NCBI GenBank assembly: GCA_008933995.1
Contig: WARS01000011.1
Location: 18,249,516 to 18,313,515, forward strand
Origin: Datnioides undecimradiatus
Taxonomy: Eukaryota > Chordata > Actinopteri > Lobotiformes > Datnioididae
DNA length: 64,000 nt
Direction of reading: 5' to 3'
How positions within the stretch are numbered: the first letter of the stretch is position 1; every line of letters begins with the position of its first letter. Positions 10,192-22,300 of this stretch are shown in pieces. The notes beneath the pieces were generated by a model. That model was not told the DNA's origin. It did no database searches and saw only the letters and a list, made by a program, of their open reading frames with translations. The position numbers and the translations under genes were made by a program.

Positions 10192-12848
10192 GTAAGCGCC
10201 GCGGCTGTCTCCCGCACCGAGCAGCCGTGCGTCGAGCCGCCTGCTTCTCATGCAGCATGCAGCGTGCAACAGGTGCATCCTTCCCGGTGATGCTGTTGCA
10301 GGTATCGAACGGCCGAATGCAACGTCGGTCATGCAAATATTTCTGTTTTCAGGCGAATTCACACTTTTAACCTTTAAAGCATCAATTTTGACAGCTGAGT
10401 TTTGATTTTCTAGATTTTCTTGCTTTACCTCTGGCTGCCAAAACGATTCATTCCCAGTGCACAGTTTATTAAAATGTGGTCGGACCTCGGGACTCTATTA
10501 CTTCTACACTTATTTAATGTCTTAAAGTGAAAATATAGGCTCACTGGCCGCTTTATTAGGTACACTTGAGCAGTTTAATGTGACGCAACAGCTGTGCCAT
10601 CAATCCTGCTTTTACGGAGCTTATCATCTGACTGTCTGAACAGCAATAATCCTTCTTTATGTTTTATTACTGAGGTTCTGGCGTTGCACTGGAGTGCACT
10701 GGGTTGAAATATTCTGTCCCTCTCATGTGAGACAAAATATGAGACCCCTCATCGTAAAAAATAAAATAACTCAGTCCGTTTTTAATCTTATTTTCCTAGT
10801 TTAAGTCATCGCTTCAGGATTGGCTTTGACCTCCGTGGTCCAATGCATTTACCCCTCGTTTTAATGTTTCTGAACCCATGTTTTGATAAAAGAAGAAGCC
10901 TCTTTGTGAAACACAGCAACATATTTAATGTTTAATATGTAAAAGAGTGATTAACTGCGTCAGGATCCGTGCACAATCAGACCATAAATCACTTCTGGTC
11001 CACTGAGGCTACGAGCGTTCAGTCTGTGCGGTAGGACGGAAAGCTTAAACCAATGCCACCTGGGACTAGCAAAGCTTTATCGGCTAATTAATGTTGTGAT
11101 TCGTTCTTCAGGACACACTGGACGTTCTGCACATCGATGTGAGGTCGCGATCACGCGCTGCCTGAGATGCAGATGCCGTAAACTTTTAGGAACAGCTCGC
11201 AAAGAAGACGAAACTAGCCAATGCATCGGACGAACTGTTAAAAGAGCATCTACTTGGTTCGATTGATTAGATTTGACTAAAGGTCGTAATTCATGTTTCT
11301 CCCCTCCAACTGACAGACGTCAACCAGGATCAGCGAGCGCTAGAAGAGGAGCTACTCAGCAGCCTCTTCACTTCTAAGGTACGCGGTTCACCTCTTTGCA
11401 CACGTGACATCAGAGAGCGAGCCACGACCCACCCGGTCCGTCGGCGACCCTTCACATCCCCTCGGCAGGCCCAGGTGCTCTTTCATGAAACCAGTCGCAG
11501 CCTCACCTGTTGCTCGCGCTCCTGCCGAATGCAAGCTAAATAATTTATCATAAAAGGCCCTTTTGCGTCACTCAGGGTCTAACTCATGTTTAGACTCCCC
11601 TTTTTATTCGATATAGTTCAAATGTGCCGCACAGATCTATGTAATCGACGCAGTCTGATTGCCACACGTCCCCCTTTTGAGATGAAAGGAAAACAAGAGC
11701 AGCGGCTGAGGGAAGCTGCGGCGCCAACTCGATTTTAAACACACTCATCTGCTGGTTCCAGCTCGATGAGCTCGATGGCCAGGCGAGGCTTTGAGGGCTG
11801 GATGTTGGCGAAAGTGGAAGCGGGAGCGGAGGCGCGAGGAGACGGATTGGCCCGGGCCTGATAGGATTCAGGCGGACGGGACAGCATCATAGCGACACAT
11901 CTTCCCTCTCTCGCTCTTTCTTCCTCCCGTCCCTCCGATAAGCGGCCGCGGCGCTCGCGCGGAGACGTGACGTCACAAATCAGCCATGTGATTCACTGCC
12001 GCCGATGCTCGGAGGTTGCTCAGGGCTGCTGATTGTAATAATAACTTGCCGGCTGACTGATGGAGTGCTCAAGAGCCTTGTAAGTGCGGTATTGTCGAAG
12101 CTACTTGTGGCTCTCGACCATCTTTTTTCATTTAAGGCGACAACTAAATTGATTGACCTGCTCTTTCTTCTACTCTTTTATCTGATTAGATGCAGGAGGT
12201 AGGTTTCCTCCTGGGGCTCTTATTTCTCTATTGAACGTGATTGCATTATACCAGACCCAGGTTTCATCTGTTAGTCTGGCTAATTTGGCGCTGACCCCCC
12301 CCCCCCCGGTCACCATTGGTTCCTCGAAACGTAGGAAACGCAGGTCGGGCTCTCGCGGAGATGTTTCAGCCGCTCAGTCGTCGGGAGATGACAGGCGACC
12401 CATCGGGGATTGTTCCAATATTGGAGTTGTCTCTAATACTCTAGGTAAATCAATAACTTTAACAAGTGGGATGATCCTAATGAAGCCTCATAAGAAACAA
12501 TCCTTCATGTGACCTTTACGCGCAAACACACTTCCTCCTCCCTTACTTCATTTAAAACCAATTGAAATCTTCGACCCACGAGTTCCTAAATGTCAGTAGC
12601 TGCTTATGTTCAGTCCCCAGTCTGTTGTTCTTTTGATGTCTCTACCCCTCCCCAGGCAAACAAAGGGAACCTGTATTGGCTAAAACATCAGAGGAGGTTG
12701 TACTCCTCCGCTGCTGCTCATAAACGATGCGAGCAAAGCGAGTCTCGCGGCCGTTAACGGGGCCTTTTTAGAGGCGACGACAATTTCCCCTCGCTCCCTG
12801 AATCTCTCCATCATCCCCAGTGACACCCCGTGGTCTTTGCTGCAACAC

Positions 12849-12879
<31 letters not shown>

Positions 12880-14634
12880 AGATGGTCGGCCCACGCTCGG
12901 GCGGCCCCCGGGGCCCCCTCCGCTGTCTTAAAGCACTCAAACTAGATTATAACAGGCTGCGGCTAGATGAGGTTAGATGTGACTGAGAGATCACTCCGGG
13001 CGCCTGGTGGCCAAGAATGCTTAAGAAGTACCACACATAGATCTTAACCGCTGTCTCGATGCACGCGGCGGTCCGCATCACTGCTCGCCATGTAAAGCCG
13101 GGGGCTCAGATGCAGCGTCCGCGGCGCCTCTTAAAGGAAACCGCCAAAGCGTTTGCAGCTCCGGCTGTGACAAACGCGGCAGATAAAACTGTCCAGAGAG
13201 CGGGAAAAACCTCCAGAGGAGCACTTGGGCCGCGGCGTTTTAGTGCAGCTCGTTCATCGCCTCTGCTCGTAAAACTTAACCCAAGAAGAAGCTTTGAACG
13301 AATATTCAAATGTGAGATGTTAAAGACTTGAGCATCAAACACCAAAGAAGAGTGCAACTCAGACAAACAATCCAAATAAATACATTTCCCAGTATTTACG
13401 CATCCCCACTTTATCCCCAGTGCGTGTGTATGAATGGAGGGAATAACATGATAAAGCAGTGTAGTACATTAAGTCCTCTATATACAAAATCACAGGTTGA
13501 GTCAAACACGAGCATAAGAAGCTGCATGTGCTCCCACTGTGGCAGGGCAACAGGAAGTAGAGTGCACGTATTACAGTCTGGTGGTGAGCGTAGGTCTGAA
13601 GGAAAAAAACCAATATGTGGAGCAGAGAAATGCAACAAATCGACCACGAGAGACTATAAATATGTGTTTCTAAGCTCCGTGGCCTCCCTGCGTCTCGGCT
13701 CAACTCAATTTTCTCTTCACCTCAGTTAATCGAAACCTCAATTAAGCCGTCTCCTCGCCACGAGGATCTAGTTTATAGCCGAGTTTTGAATTTAGAAACC
13801 CAATCACTTCCTGAATTCAATCCGACACCTGATCTTTTACAAACTAACCGCTCCCCCTTCCCCTCACACCCCCCGCTGCAGATGAAACAGAATAAGCAGA
13901 GTGCCCCCTACTGGCGCGTGTCGCTGGCCAACCTGTGCAGGCTGGTCAGCGGCCTGCGGCAGGAGGCGTGGAGCGGCGAGGAGGAGGAGGAGGAGGACGG
14001 CGAGCTGAGGGAGGGGAGCCTCCAGCTGCTGGAGGAGCTGTACAACCTGCAACACATCTGCCGGGCGCTGCAGAGCCGGGAGGAGAGGGTGAGAGTTGAT
14101 TTTTCATGCTGCATTATGAAACGATGCTCTATAAACTGAGGAAATGACCGAAAAACTCTTTTTTTTAAATGTCAAAAATGTGTGATTAGGTTTTAAAAAG
14201 GGCTGCGTTTTACTGTTTTTAGTCCGACAGCAGCTTCATCCTTTGAGCTCGCCTCGTGCTGGATGTCTGCAGACGAACCTGTCACAGATTCAGGAAGTAA
14301 AATGTCTTTTCTGTATGAAATAATTAAAGAAAAAGTGAGTTTATAGCTGGAATACGCTGGTCCCATTGACTTGTATGGGCAATAACAGCATGCCCACACA
14401 CACACACACACACACACACCCTGCCACGCCGATGCGTCCTCGCCGCGTGGCGCTCACCCACCTCTGTATGTGTCCCCCTCTCTCCGACAGCTACTCCGTG
14501 ACTCCCTAGAATATTTAGAGGAGAACAGCGACAATCCGCTGAAGCGAAAATCACCCTACATCCTGAAGAGGCAAGCGGCGCACACCACCAAATCCCGGAG
14601 GCCGTACATCTTAAAACGAAGTGCGATTTACTGA
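10131..14634 (+). CDS. nts: Neurotensin/neuromedin N precursor (whole gene, four coding exons)
   Basis: The coding exons are 10131-10191, 11317-11378, 13882-14088 and 14491-14634. All junctions are GT-AG and the frame is continuous for 157 codons (human is 170). The product has a signal peptide (residues 1 to about 20, MQAQLACILLLCFTCGGLCT), a pro-region with cysteines at 60 and 101 that match the two conserved human ones, and an acidic run at 74-80. The C-terminal cassette is KR-KSPYIL-KR-QAAHTTKSRRPYIL-KR-SAIY. Dibasic cleavage would release neuromedin N (130-135) and neurotensin (138-151); the N-terminal Gln would become pyroglutamate. Neurotensin acts through NTS receptors in gut, brain and vasculature. 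The chosen ATG has A at -3. The leader has a CRE/AP-1-like and TATA promoter. The gene sits between rassf9 and mgat4c, as in mammals. Confidence 0.97.
10192..11316 (+). other. nts: nts intron 1
   Basis: The intron is 1,125 bases, with GTAAGC donor and CCAACTGACAG acceptor. It carries a degenerate repeat near 10540-10765. The rest is unremarkable. Confidence 0.9.
10540..10765. repeat. Interspersed repeat of the CACTTTATTAGGTACAC type
   Basis: GGCCGCTTTATTAGGTACACTT at the left is the hallmark end of an abundant fish element; the right part (TGAAATATTCTGTCC...ATGTGAGAC) also fits remembered copies. This is a diverged, non-coding copy in nts intron 1. I do not assign a superfamily. Confidence 0.55.
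11317..11378 (+). CDS. nts: nts coding exon 2
   Basis: It completes Asp21 and adds VNQDQRALEEELLSSLFTSK, matching the human pro-region exon that ends ...TSK. The acceptor is CTGACAG and the donor AAG|GTACGC. The exon ends on a codon boundary. Confidence 0.95.
11379..13881 (+). other. nts: nts intron 2
   Basis: About 2.5 kb. It contains a CpG-rich patch near 11935-11970 (GCGGCCGCGGCGCTCGCGCGG followed by TGACGTCA, a perfect CRE palindrome), a 13-base C run at 12295-12307 and a GT microsatellite at 12849-12874. The open frame around 12231-12512 has an Arg/Lys-rich stretch loosely like a LINE ORF, but this was not convincing. No extra coding exon is recognised. Confidence 0.85.
12849..12874. 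repeat. (GT)n microsatellite
   Basis: A pure dinucleotide run within nts intron 2. Confidence 0.95.
13882..14088 (+). CDS. nts: nts coding exon 3 (pro-region)
   Basis: Sixty-nine codons in phase 0 at both ends (acceptor CCGCTGCAG, donor AGG|GTGAGA). It encodes the amphipathic pro-region with SLANLCRLVSGL (human has LLNVCSLVNNL) and LYNLQHICRAL (human has IYQLHKICHSR). A GAG repeat makes six glutamates in a row (residues 74-79), a possible site of length variation. An internal ATG opens this exon but is not the translation start. Confidence 0.95.
14089..14490 (+). other. nts: nts intron 3 with (CA)n repeat
   Basis: 402 bases, with GTGAGA donor and TCTCTCCGACAG acceptor. A CA microsatellite (14395-14419) lies about 70 bases upstream of the acceptor. 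Confidence 0.9.
14491..14634 (+). CDS. nts: nts coding exon 4 (neuromedin N and neurotensin)
   Basis: Forty-seven codons and TGA. It carries both hormone sequences and all three Lys-Arg cleavage sites, as in the last exon of mammalian NTS. The C-terminal tail after the last KR is SAIY, against DSYYY in human. Confidence 0.97.
   Translation, partial: LLRDSLEYLEENSDNPLKRKSPYILKRQAAHTTKSRRPYILKRSAIY
14548..14565 (+). other. nts: Neuromedin N coding segment (KSPYIL)
   Basis: Six codons between two Lys-Arg pairs. Mammalian neuromedin N is KIPYIL; here position 2 is Ser. The PYIL receptor-binding end is intact. Confidence 0.93.
14572..14613 (+). other. nts: Neurotensin coding segment (14-mer ending RRPYIL)
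   Basis: QAAHTTKSRRPYIL lies between Lys-Arg pairs. It keeps the first Gln and the RRPYIL active core of the mammalian 13-mer QLYENKPRRPYIL but has a different, one-residue-longer middle. Confidence 0.93.
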
Positions 14635-14855
14635 CAGCCGTCCCTCAGGAGGCCGAGGCGGCGTTTTAAGGGACCGGGCCGTCGACTTTCTGCGAAGACG
14701 TGATCGTGTTTTCATTTTCTCTCTCTTCTCGTAGCTGCAATGTTCTTCTTTTTTTCTTTTTCCCCTTGTCGTTTTCATCCAGTCAGACCCTTCGATTGTA
14801 CGTCCAGCACTGGAGGCCTGCCTGTATTCTGCTCCCATCAAGTGTAGGTCCTGAA

Positions 14856-14861
14856 AATAAA
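14856..14861 (+). terminator. nts: nts polyadenylation signal (AATAAA)
   Basis: AATAAA lies 222 bases after the stop codon, followed within 25 bases by a GT-rich GTGTGTATCTCTG stretch. This suggests cleavage near 14875-14880 and a 3' UTR of about 240 bases. Confidence 0.8.
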
Positions 14862-17329
14862 ATCCTGAGCATCAAGCAAAGTGTGTATCTCTGAGAAACT
14901 ATATTTACTTACTCTATTTCTTCACTGCGCACTGAGTCTATTTTGTTTCAGGAGACGATTAAAGGATTCATGATACAAACCCGGTGTGATTATCTTTTCT
15001 TTCGCGTAACCGCTGCTGCGAACTGGTTTCGCCAAAGCCGGACTTACACACGCCACGCTGCTGCCAGAAAACACGTGTGTTAGTCCGCTGCAGAAGAAAA
15101 TAGTGCACCATTTGTAAAAAAAAAAACGTACAAATGAAAAAGTACACAAGTAAATAAATGCGCTAATGCACGGCTTGTAGCTTAACGCAATTACACAGAT
15201 ACACCAATAAACATACCTCGTAGGCTGCACGCTACCATAAGGGGCTTATTCTTGTCTTTGTCTTCTTTCTTCGTCCTCCTAGTTTGCATTTTATTCGTTG
15301 TAACTCTTTAACTTAACTTCACCGAGTGTGGAGACGACCGACCGTGTTGCTTCTCCCTTGCCGCACTCTGCCAGGTGGTGTGCCGTGTAGAAACAAAAAA
15401 CATTGAGCTCCGCCTTCACTGAAACAGGTAGGAGCCAAAAGAATGCATTAGACTGACAAGTGAGGCAGTTACAGTTTCAGTAAAGTTTCAGCTCATCTCA
15501 ACGTCTCATCTTTGGTAAAAAACCCTTTGCAGAGAATCGAGAGATTGGACTCACACATTGTTGGTTTGCATCCTTTAGCTGGAGTTCGCTGACAGAAAGA
15601 GAAATCTGAGCGCCAGCGGATAAAACGCTTTGATTCGGAGATGAAACGGCCAAGCTGCGGTCAAAGTGCTTTAGTGTTGTGCTTTGAAACCCAGCTCATA
15701 AAACTGGGCTAGGCAGTGTATGTTTGGCATCACTGGGGGAAAAACCACTCCACACTAAGGTTTAAGCATTTTGCAGTTCAAGTGGTCCGGTGAAAACCGG
15801 ACTTCTGCACCTCCTCTCAGGATTTTGAAGATCTGGGCTTTGATTGGAGACATCGGTGATTGTAGAACAGCCAATAGGATCGCCCTCTCTCTGCAAAGAC
15901 GCGCTTACATCCCTCCAGGTAAACTTCATTTAAAGGTGGACAGACATCCTGCATCCTGTTGCTGTGTGTAGCACATCTTTTAGCAGGGCAACCAACTCCG
16001 TCTGACCTCCCGTAGCTTAGCAGGAGGGTTTAGCATTGTGTATGTTCAGTTATTGTCTTCTGCAGGTTTAACCCTGAACTGCCTCATTATCCAACAGGCT
16101 GATCGGTGCCGCAGGACTCAGCAAACACCTTCTTTCTGTTCCCTCCACTGAGCTACAGCTACACTTGTCCGAGATGTGTTAAGTGACGACACTCAGCAGA
16201 CACAAAATAAAACTGGATTTCATTCAAGCTGTGATTGAAGCCAGGGGTCAAGCTCACTCAGTCATTAGCGTCCTGTAAAATCTGATCTCGGGCCAGCCGC
16301 GGTGCGCTTACAGCCAATAAATCTCACAGTAACAGGTTAAAATATCGGACAACCATGATTTCTTTAAGGTGGGAACAGAGTATTTGATACAGGTGCTAGG
16401 ATTCAGGATTTTATTCAAAAATATCCTTTTAAAAATACAATTTAATCATGTTTTAATCCATAAAAATGAAACTGGGGCCACTTGAATTAAAGATTGTCAG
16501 GAAAGTCAGGAAACACCCTCATCATAACGCAAGAACAGGCAGTGGAGTGACAGTAAAGTTACATTTAGGGCTATGCTTTTGTTTTTAAGGACCAAAAGTC
16601 AGTTTTACTATCATCCAAAGTTACTGCGCATTCACCTCCGTGGGTCGGCGCACCCAAATCCCAGAAGACATTTTCACAGCGCTACGGAGCCACGACCATA
16701 GTTTGCTTCTCGCCGAGGCTGCTGAGGTTTCATATGTCTCCAGAAACGACGTTGTGAGCAATCCGCAGACCTCGCTCCGAGCAGTGAGACTGTAAAAAGA
16801 GGTCACAATGAATAGTTCAACTGTAATTTTTCAATTCTTCGAGCACCAGGGAAAGAAAATGGCATTCACCTCAATTGTAGTTGGGGTGACAGCAGAGATC
16901 TCAGAGACAGATAGATTAAGTTTTACCAGCTGATGTTTTCAGATATCTGCCGTCCTAGATACCAGTGGGTCCGAGGTGACATAATATGAAAGGTTCTAGG
17001 CACCGTATCAGATGATTCAAAGAAGAAATGGCCTCTGAGATGGATCTGGCGCAGAGAAAGCACGTATTTCGTTGACTGTTTGGACACGATAAAAGGACGT
17101 GGACACCAGGACCTATTTTTTTTGGGTTTGTGGACTTGGATGCTGGTGGATCTGGCTAACAACCTGAGGACAATTGGCTCCTAGCTACACCGTGCGACGT
17201 CTCCGCTAACAATTAGCTTCCATAACTCAGGATAGACTTACAACTACTGCTAGCTTGCTAGCTACCTAGCTTGCAATAAATATTCAAGGACTGAAACTGA
17301 AAGAGTCAAAGTTTTAAGATGAAAACATG

Positions 17330-17660
17330 GACGACACCAAAACAACAAGTTAAAGGTGCTTCAGGTGTACACTTTGATTGACAGTTTCACAGCTAGCCAC
17401 TTCCTAAAGACGACCCTTAATCGTCTGTTTTACTCCAAGATAGACCATATTTTGTATTGAAGATGTCTTGAAGCTAGAGATTGAGACCATAAACTCATTA
17501 GAAACATATTTACTGTGGGAATAAATCAAGTGGCAATGAGGCTTATTCTCTCAAAGAAAGATCAGAAAATCAGATTTCTGTGTGCAGACGGTGGTGTTGC
17601 CCCCTGCTGGACGCTGGAGAGAGTGCAGGTTTAAAGCACTTGAATGTCAGCCTTTTCATA
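17330..17660. repeat. Teleost interspersed repeat with GCCCCCTGCTGG core
   Basis: The order of blocks (CTTTGATTGACAG...; AGATTGAGACCATAAACTCATTAG; TAAATCAAGTGGCAATGAGGCT; GTTGCCCCCTGCTGG; GCAGGTTTAAAGCACTT) corresponds to a very abundant fish repeat remembered from many genomes. It is diverged and non-coding. The upstream stretch 16560-17330 may belong to a larger composite copy. Confidence 0.6.
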
Positions 17661-19302
17661 GGCTGCAGTGAATGCGCGCCTCAGGCAGCAAGTGTCGGCA
17701 CATGTAAATGGTATCTGACTGAATATGAATGACTCCAAACTCAAATAACAACGAGAGGAGAAGAGGATCTGTAGCCATTCTTGAGCCTTTTATCCGATGT
17801 TTATCCACTCGAGTTGCAAAAGTTGCATTGCAAAGCTCATGCTCAAACTTCCCCTCCACCGTTACGGCTAAGGTGCCTTTGAGTCGACACTTGTAACGAC
17901 GCTAAATGCTCCAGTAAGCTTGAATGTGTCAAATTGCTCATGTGTAGCGGGAAAAGGGCAAACTTTGCATAAGTAAGGGTGAAACAAAATACCATAGGCA
18001 GCCTCCGTTGTTATTCCCCTCATGTCAGTGACCACCAGCAGTGTATGTGCTCATCACAGGCAGCGGATGGCAGTGTTGTTTAACTAGTCCGGTGGCATGA
18101 TTTACACTGAGTGTGTCTTCAGACAGAGGAGCAGCCTGTTGAGAGACCAGATCAGACAGGAAACGTCAACTGAGTAATAAAAAAAAAAGTCAATTTGAAG
18201 AGAAAATCTCCTGAAATAACACCAGAAATGGAAAACTCCCATATTTCTTTCTTTATTTTTCCCATATGTCTTTGTTTCAGTGTCACTTTTGACATTCAGA
18301 GAAAGGGATTATTTTAAAATCTTTAAAGTCTTTTTAGGTCTCCCTTCTTTCAAATATCAGGAATTTCTCTGCATTAAACTGAACCAAACGTGGCTCTGGT
18401 AATGCTGTGTTTCAAACCTGAGGGGCTTTAACCCTGCTTAAGGAGATAATGAAATGTTCCTGAATTGTCTTTGCTGATTTTGAAAGCACAGGAAACTCCA
18501 GGGCTTTCTGCGTAACTCTGTCACAGAGCTTCATGCATATGATTAATGCTCTTTTGGAACGAGCTCCGGTCCACTTCGATAGTTCTGACAGCGAAAAGGT
18601 CAGTGCAATCTGTAGCAGCACGACGTTCCTGTTTGGCCTTTGATTGAGAATATGTTGACAGACTGAGACCTTTTGTTTAAGTTTCCTTGTGCAGATCCAA
18701 TTAGTGAGAAAAGCTGCTTTGTCTCTGTTAACGGTGCAACTTTAGTCCAGTCCCAAATAAACCTATAATCCCTCTCTGCAGGTTTTCACTTACTCGCAGA
18801 AGGAGAACCTTTGTTTTCAGGTGCTTTCAGCTTCTGTTCTGGATGCATTTACACCCCCCCCCCGTAACATCACACAACATATAAAAAACAGATTATTTCC
18901 CAGAGGATTCACGACACCTGAAGAAATAATGGGAATGATTATTTGCTCGAAGATTTTCGCTCCAGAGCTCAGAGCTAACCACCCGGAGGCACGGAGAGCC
19001 GTTTCGTTTTATTTGAAAAAAACTTTAAAAAACCCTTATGTCTTCTGAATATTTAAAGGTGAGCAGTTTGAAAATCTCACCTTTATAAATAAATAAAACG
19101 AAACCCGGTAAAAGCAGGCGGAGATCGCGCCGTTTCATTCTCCATCCGGGGAGTTACTTTTCGTAAAGTCATTCTGCCTTTTCTCACCTGCAGATGAAAA
19201 ACTACGCGGTGTCTGCTGCTGTGGGGATCAGCTCTCCCAGCTGTGATTCAGCTCGTTTGTTCTGCAAGTGTTGGAGGTCTCCTGAATACTTATTCAGGTG
19301 TC

Positions 19303-19321
19303 TGTGTGTGTGTGTGTGTGT
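19303..19321. repeat. (GT)n microsatellite
   Basis: A short dinucleotide run in intergenic DNA. Confidence 0.9.
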
Positions 19322-22300
19322 CTGTGGTGAAAAGAGAAATATGTGGAGAAATAACTACCTTAATAAAAGTTCAACCGTAGAGAAGGGAAGCTGAATCCTT
19401 CTCCAAGGGTTATGGTATCCTCTGAGAACCACTTCATCGGTTCTCTAACCCTGAGTGTAACCCTGTGTACCAGCAGGTGGTAGTACAGCACAACACTAAC
19501 CCAGACTTTGGTTGACAAGAGTAAACAGGGCCAAGAAAACAACAGTCCATCTTCCAAGAATAACCTTTTGGAAACTTCTTCCTCTATTCTGCTGAAATGA
19601 TGAAATGCAGAAAACCATCCCTGGCCTTAATTTTAAAAGACAATGCAGTGTTTCTCCTCCAGTGTTTCCCACAGCTGGCTCATTTTAATCACATTCTGTA
19701 ACCGAGTCTGCTCGACGTGCCTACTAAAAATTGACAGCGCGAGGCTTCGGGCTACCTCAGATTGGTTCCAGTGTCAAGGAGAACGGCGGTAACTTTGCTT
19801 TGGATTGGGCCCCGAGCGCCGAGCTGCTTAAAGGGCGCTCCAGACTCTTAAATATGATGGCATCAGGCAGAAAAGTGGTTACAATGATCATCTGGTAACT
19901 AGGAGGACATAGTTTTACCCCCCCCAACAGCCAGTTTATGCTTATAAATAGCCATGTTTTTGCAGTTTTGCTGGTAATTACAGATGAAATCAGGCAGTTA
20001 ATAAATCAATTAGCCTGAAGTCGTCAGGGTTGAATGGGTTGTCAGGCGAAGTACCGCAAACCTGGACGGTTTTCACTCTGCCTGCAGTGGTCTCTGCACA
20101 AAAACAATAACAACAACGGTTGCCCTCGTCATCAACATCCAAAAAAAACAAAACAAACAATAATAGTGCCTGATTTCACTCTCAAATTGACTGGCAGATC
20201 TATAAACACCGGCCTGGCAGACCAACCCTAGCCTGCTTTCAGACCTCCGGATCGACGCACCTCTGAGCTGCCGCCCACATCTCAGATTCTTTTCAGCAAA
20301 GTCAGCAGGCTGGGAAAAAAAAGAAAAAACCCAACCAAGCAAATCAGAGCTTTTTAGGTTGGAGAAGGAATGGGGACGTTTACTTCCTGTTCAGAACGAT
20401 GACTGATAAATTACCCCTGAAATGGCGGCGAGCACGGACGAGAGTGGCGCCGCTGAATAGGCTCGTTCTGAGTCGACTTACAGACTTAACAACCTTTCTA
20501 ATGCCGTGGCTATTTGAAATCACCTCAGTGGGTTAAATCTGTCAGTCACCAGTGACGATGACGAAATGACAACGCAGCCTGATTATCAGTTGATAATTAT
20601 CAGTGATACATGTTTTACACGAGATTTGCTGAATTTAACGTTAATATCCCCTACATTCAAACACAGCAGCTTGGTCGGTGGCTTTTCCAGCGTTGGTTTG
20701 GCTCATGGTAGTAATCATAAATATGCAGCATTGGGTTAGCTTGCTGAGAAACATTTGACATTTCATGAGCTTTGGACACGCGGGACAAAAGAAACGCTTG
20801 GTTAAGACGGGAAAAGATCATGATTACGGTTAAAATGTCCTGTGTTATGGACCATCCGTCCAGCTCATCCTCATCACTCTTTACAGTACGTTAGCTGACC
20901 TTGATGGCATAGCTAAACATTATGCTAATGTGACACTGTCCAAGCCGTCCAACGTGGCACATCGAGAGTGAGAACACGCTGATTTGAACACGTTTTCAGA
21001 AAAGTGAGCTGGGGCGTTTAAACGCAGTTATTTACTGAGCAGGGTAAGACTCTCCCTTTGCAGAGTATTGGCCAAACGTATGTGAGGACACAGCTCTGGC
21101 TTCACAACAGGCTCCGCATTGGAGGACCGCAATTTATCATTATCTCAACATCAGAGCAGATCTGTCAGTTTTTGCAAATTTGCAGGCCGCCTCAGCAGAT
21201 GTCTATCAATATAACGACTCTTGTGACCCTGAAAGAGTTCAGGCTTAGTACGCCTCCCACATCCACGGCACAAATTACACCCTGCGTGAATTAATTCAAC
21301 TCCATTAAAAACCTTCATCGACATCTGCCGCTGCAGCGATGCTCGGGCCTGCTTGTCTTGGCCTTTCTCCAGCCGGACGCCTCTTCAATTTAACTCCAAT
21401 TTAGAGTTGGTGGATGTCGGCTGACAGTTTGAAACTTCTCGGTGGGATGCTGATGAGCGTCTTCACTCCCGCTAAAAGGAAAGTCATTCTCTCATCTGGA
21501 CAGCGTTGCAAATTGCGTAAAAAACCCAGTCCGATCAAGATAATGGCTTGTGAAGGAATGAGATTAGCTCCCTTTGTGAGAAATCTGATTGTGTGGATGG
21601 GACAGTGGCATAACAAGTGTGACCTTGTTGCAGGGGCCAGCTGAGAAAGTAATTAGGCCTCACATATGGGTGGCATTACTGAAGCCTTCAGCAATGGCAG
21701 TGAAGGGACAGTCCACGTCGAAGCTGTTCATTGTGACAGGTGAGGCTTTGAATATCAGGTGTGATGGAGCAGATGGAGACAAACGGCGACGACAAAAAGA
21801 GAAACTAGGGGTGTTTTCATTCGAAACTGAGACAAACACTCAATGGTGCCTGCAGATTGAACGAGATCTAAAACCCCGGTTTCATATCTCTGAAGTGACA
21901 CTCACATCTGCGACTGGCTTCCTAGAAATAGCCAAGCCAGCTGAAGCCTCCGAGGCGCTGTTAACTGTAAGAACTTTAGTTTAGTCGTTCACTAAAATTT
22001 GTCTTAGTCAAGATTTAATCGCTGAAACTCGATTTTGATTTTAGTCAACGTTTAGTCACAGTTTTCTCTCTTTCGAGATACCGTGATGGATTTTTACTGG
22101 GAGGCTTTTTATACACAGGCTTTTAAAATTTCAATGAAAAGTAAACAAACCTTGTACTCTCTTTAGTCATCCAGGATGAGAATTCATCGCTGATGTGCCG
22201 TACTTTAAACCATAAATAATAGATCATCAGAGGTCATCTTGCTAAATCATGAATTTAGAAGGAGTAGATGGTACCCAGAGTCAAATTGAACAATATGTTA

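Noticed and set aside
11245-11275. GGTTCGATT considered as a tRNA B box
   Set aside because: No A box or cloverleaf could be drawn around it.
12231-12512. Arg/Lys-rich frame in nts intron 2, considered as a LINE ORF fragment
   Set aside because: Only a short basic stretch (SSKRRKRRSGSRGDV) resembles LINE proteins; no endonuclease or RT motif follows.
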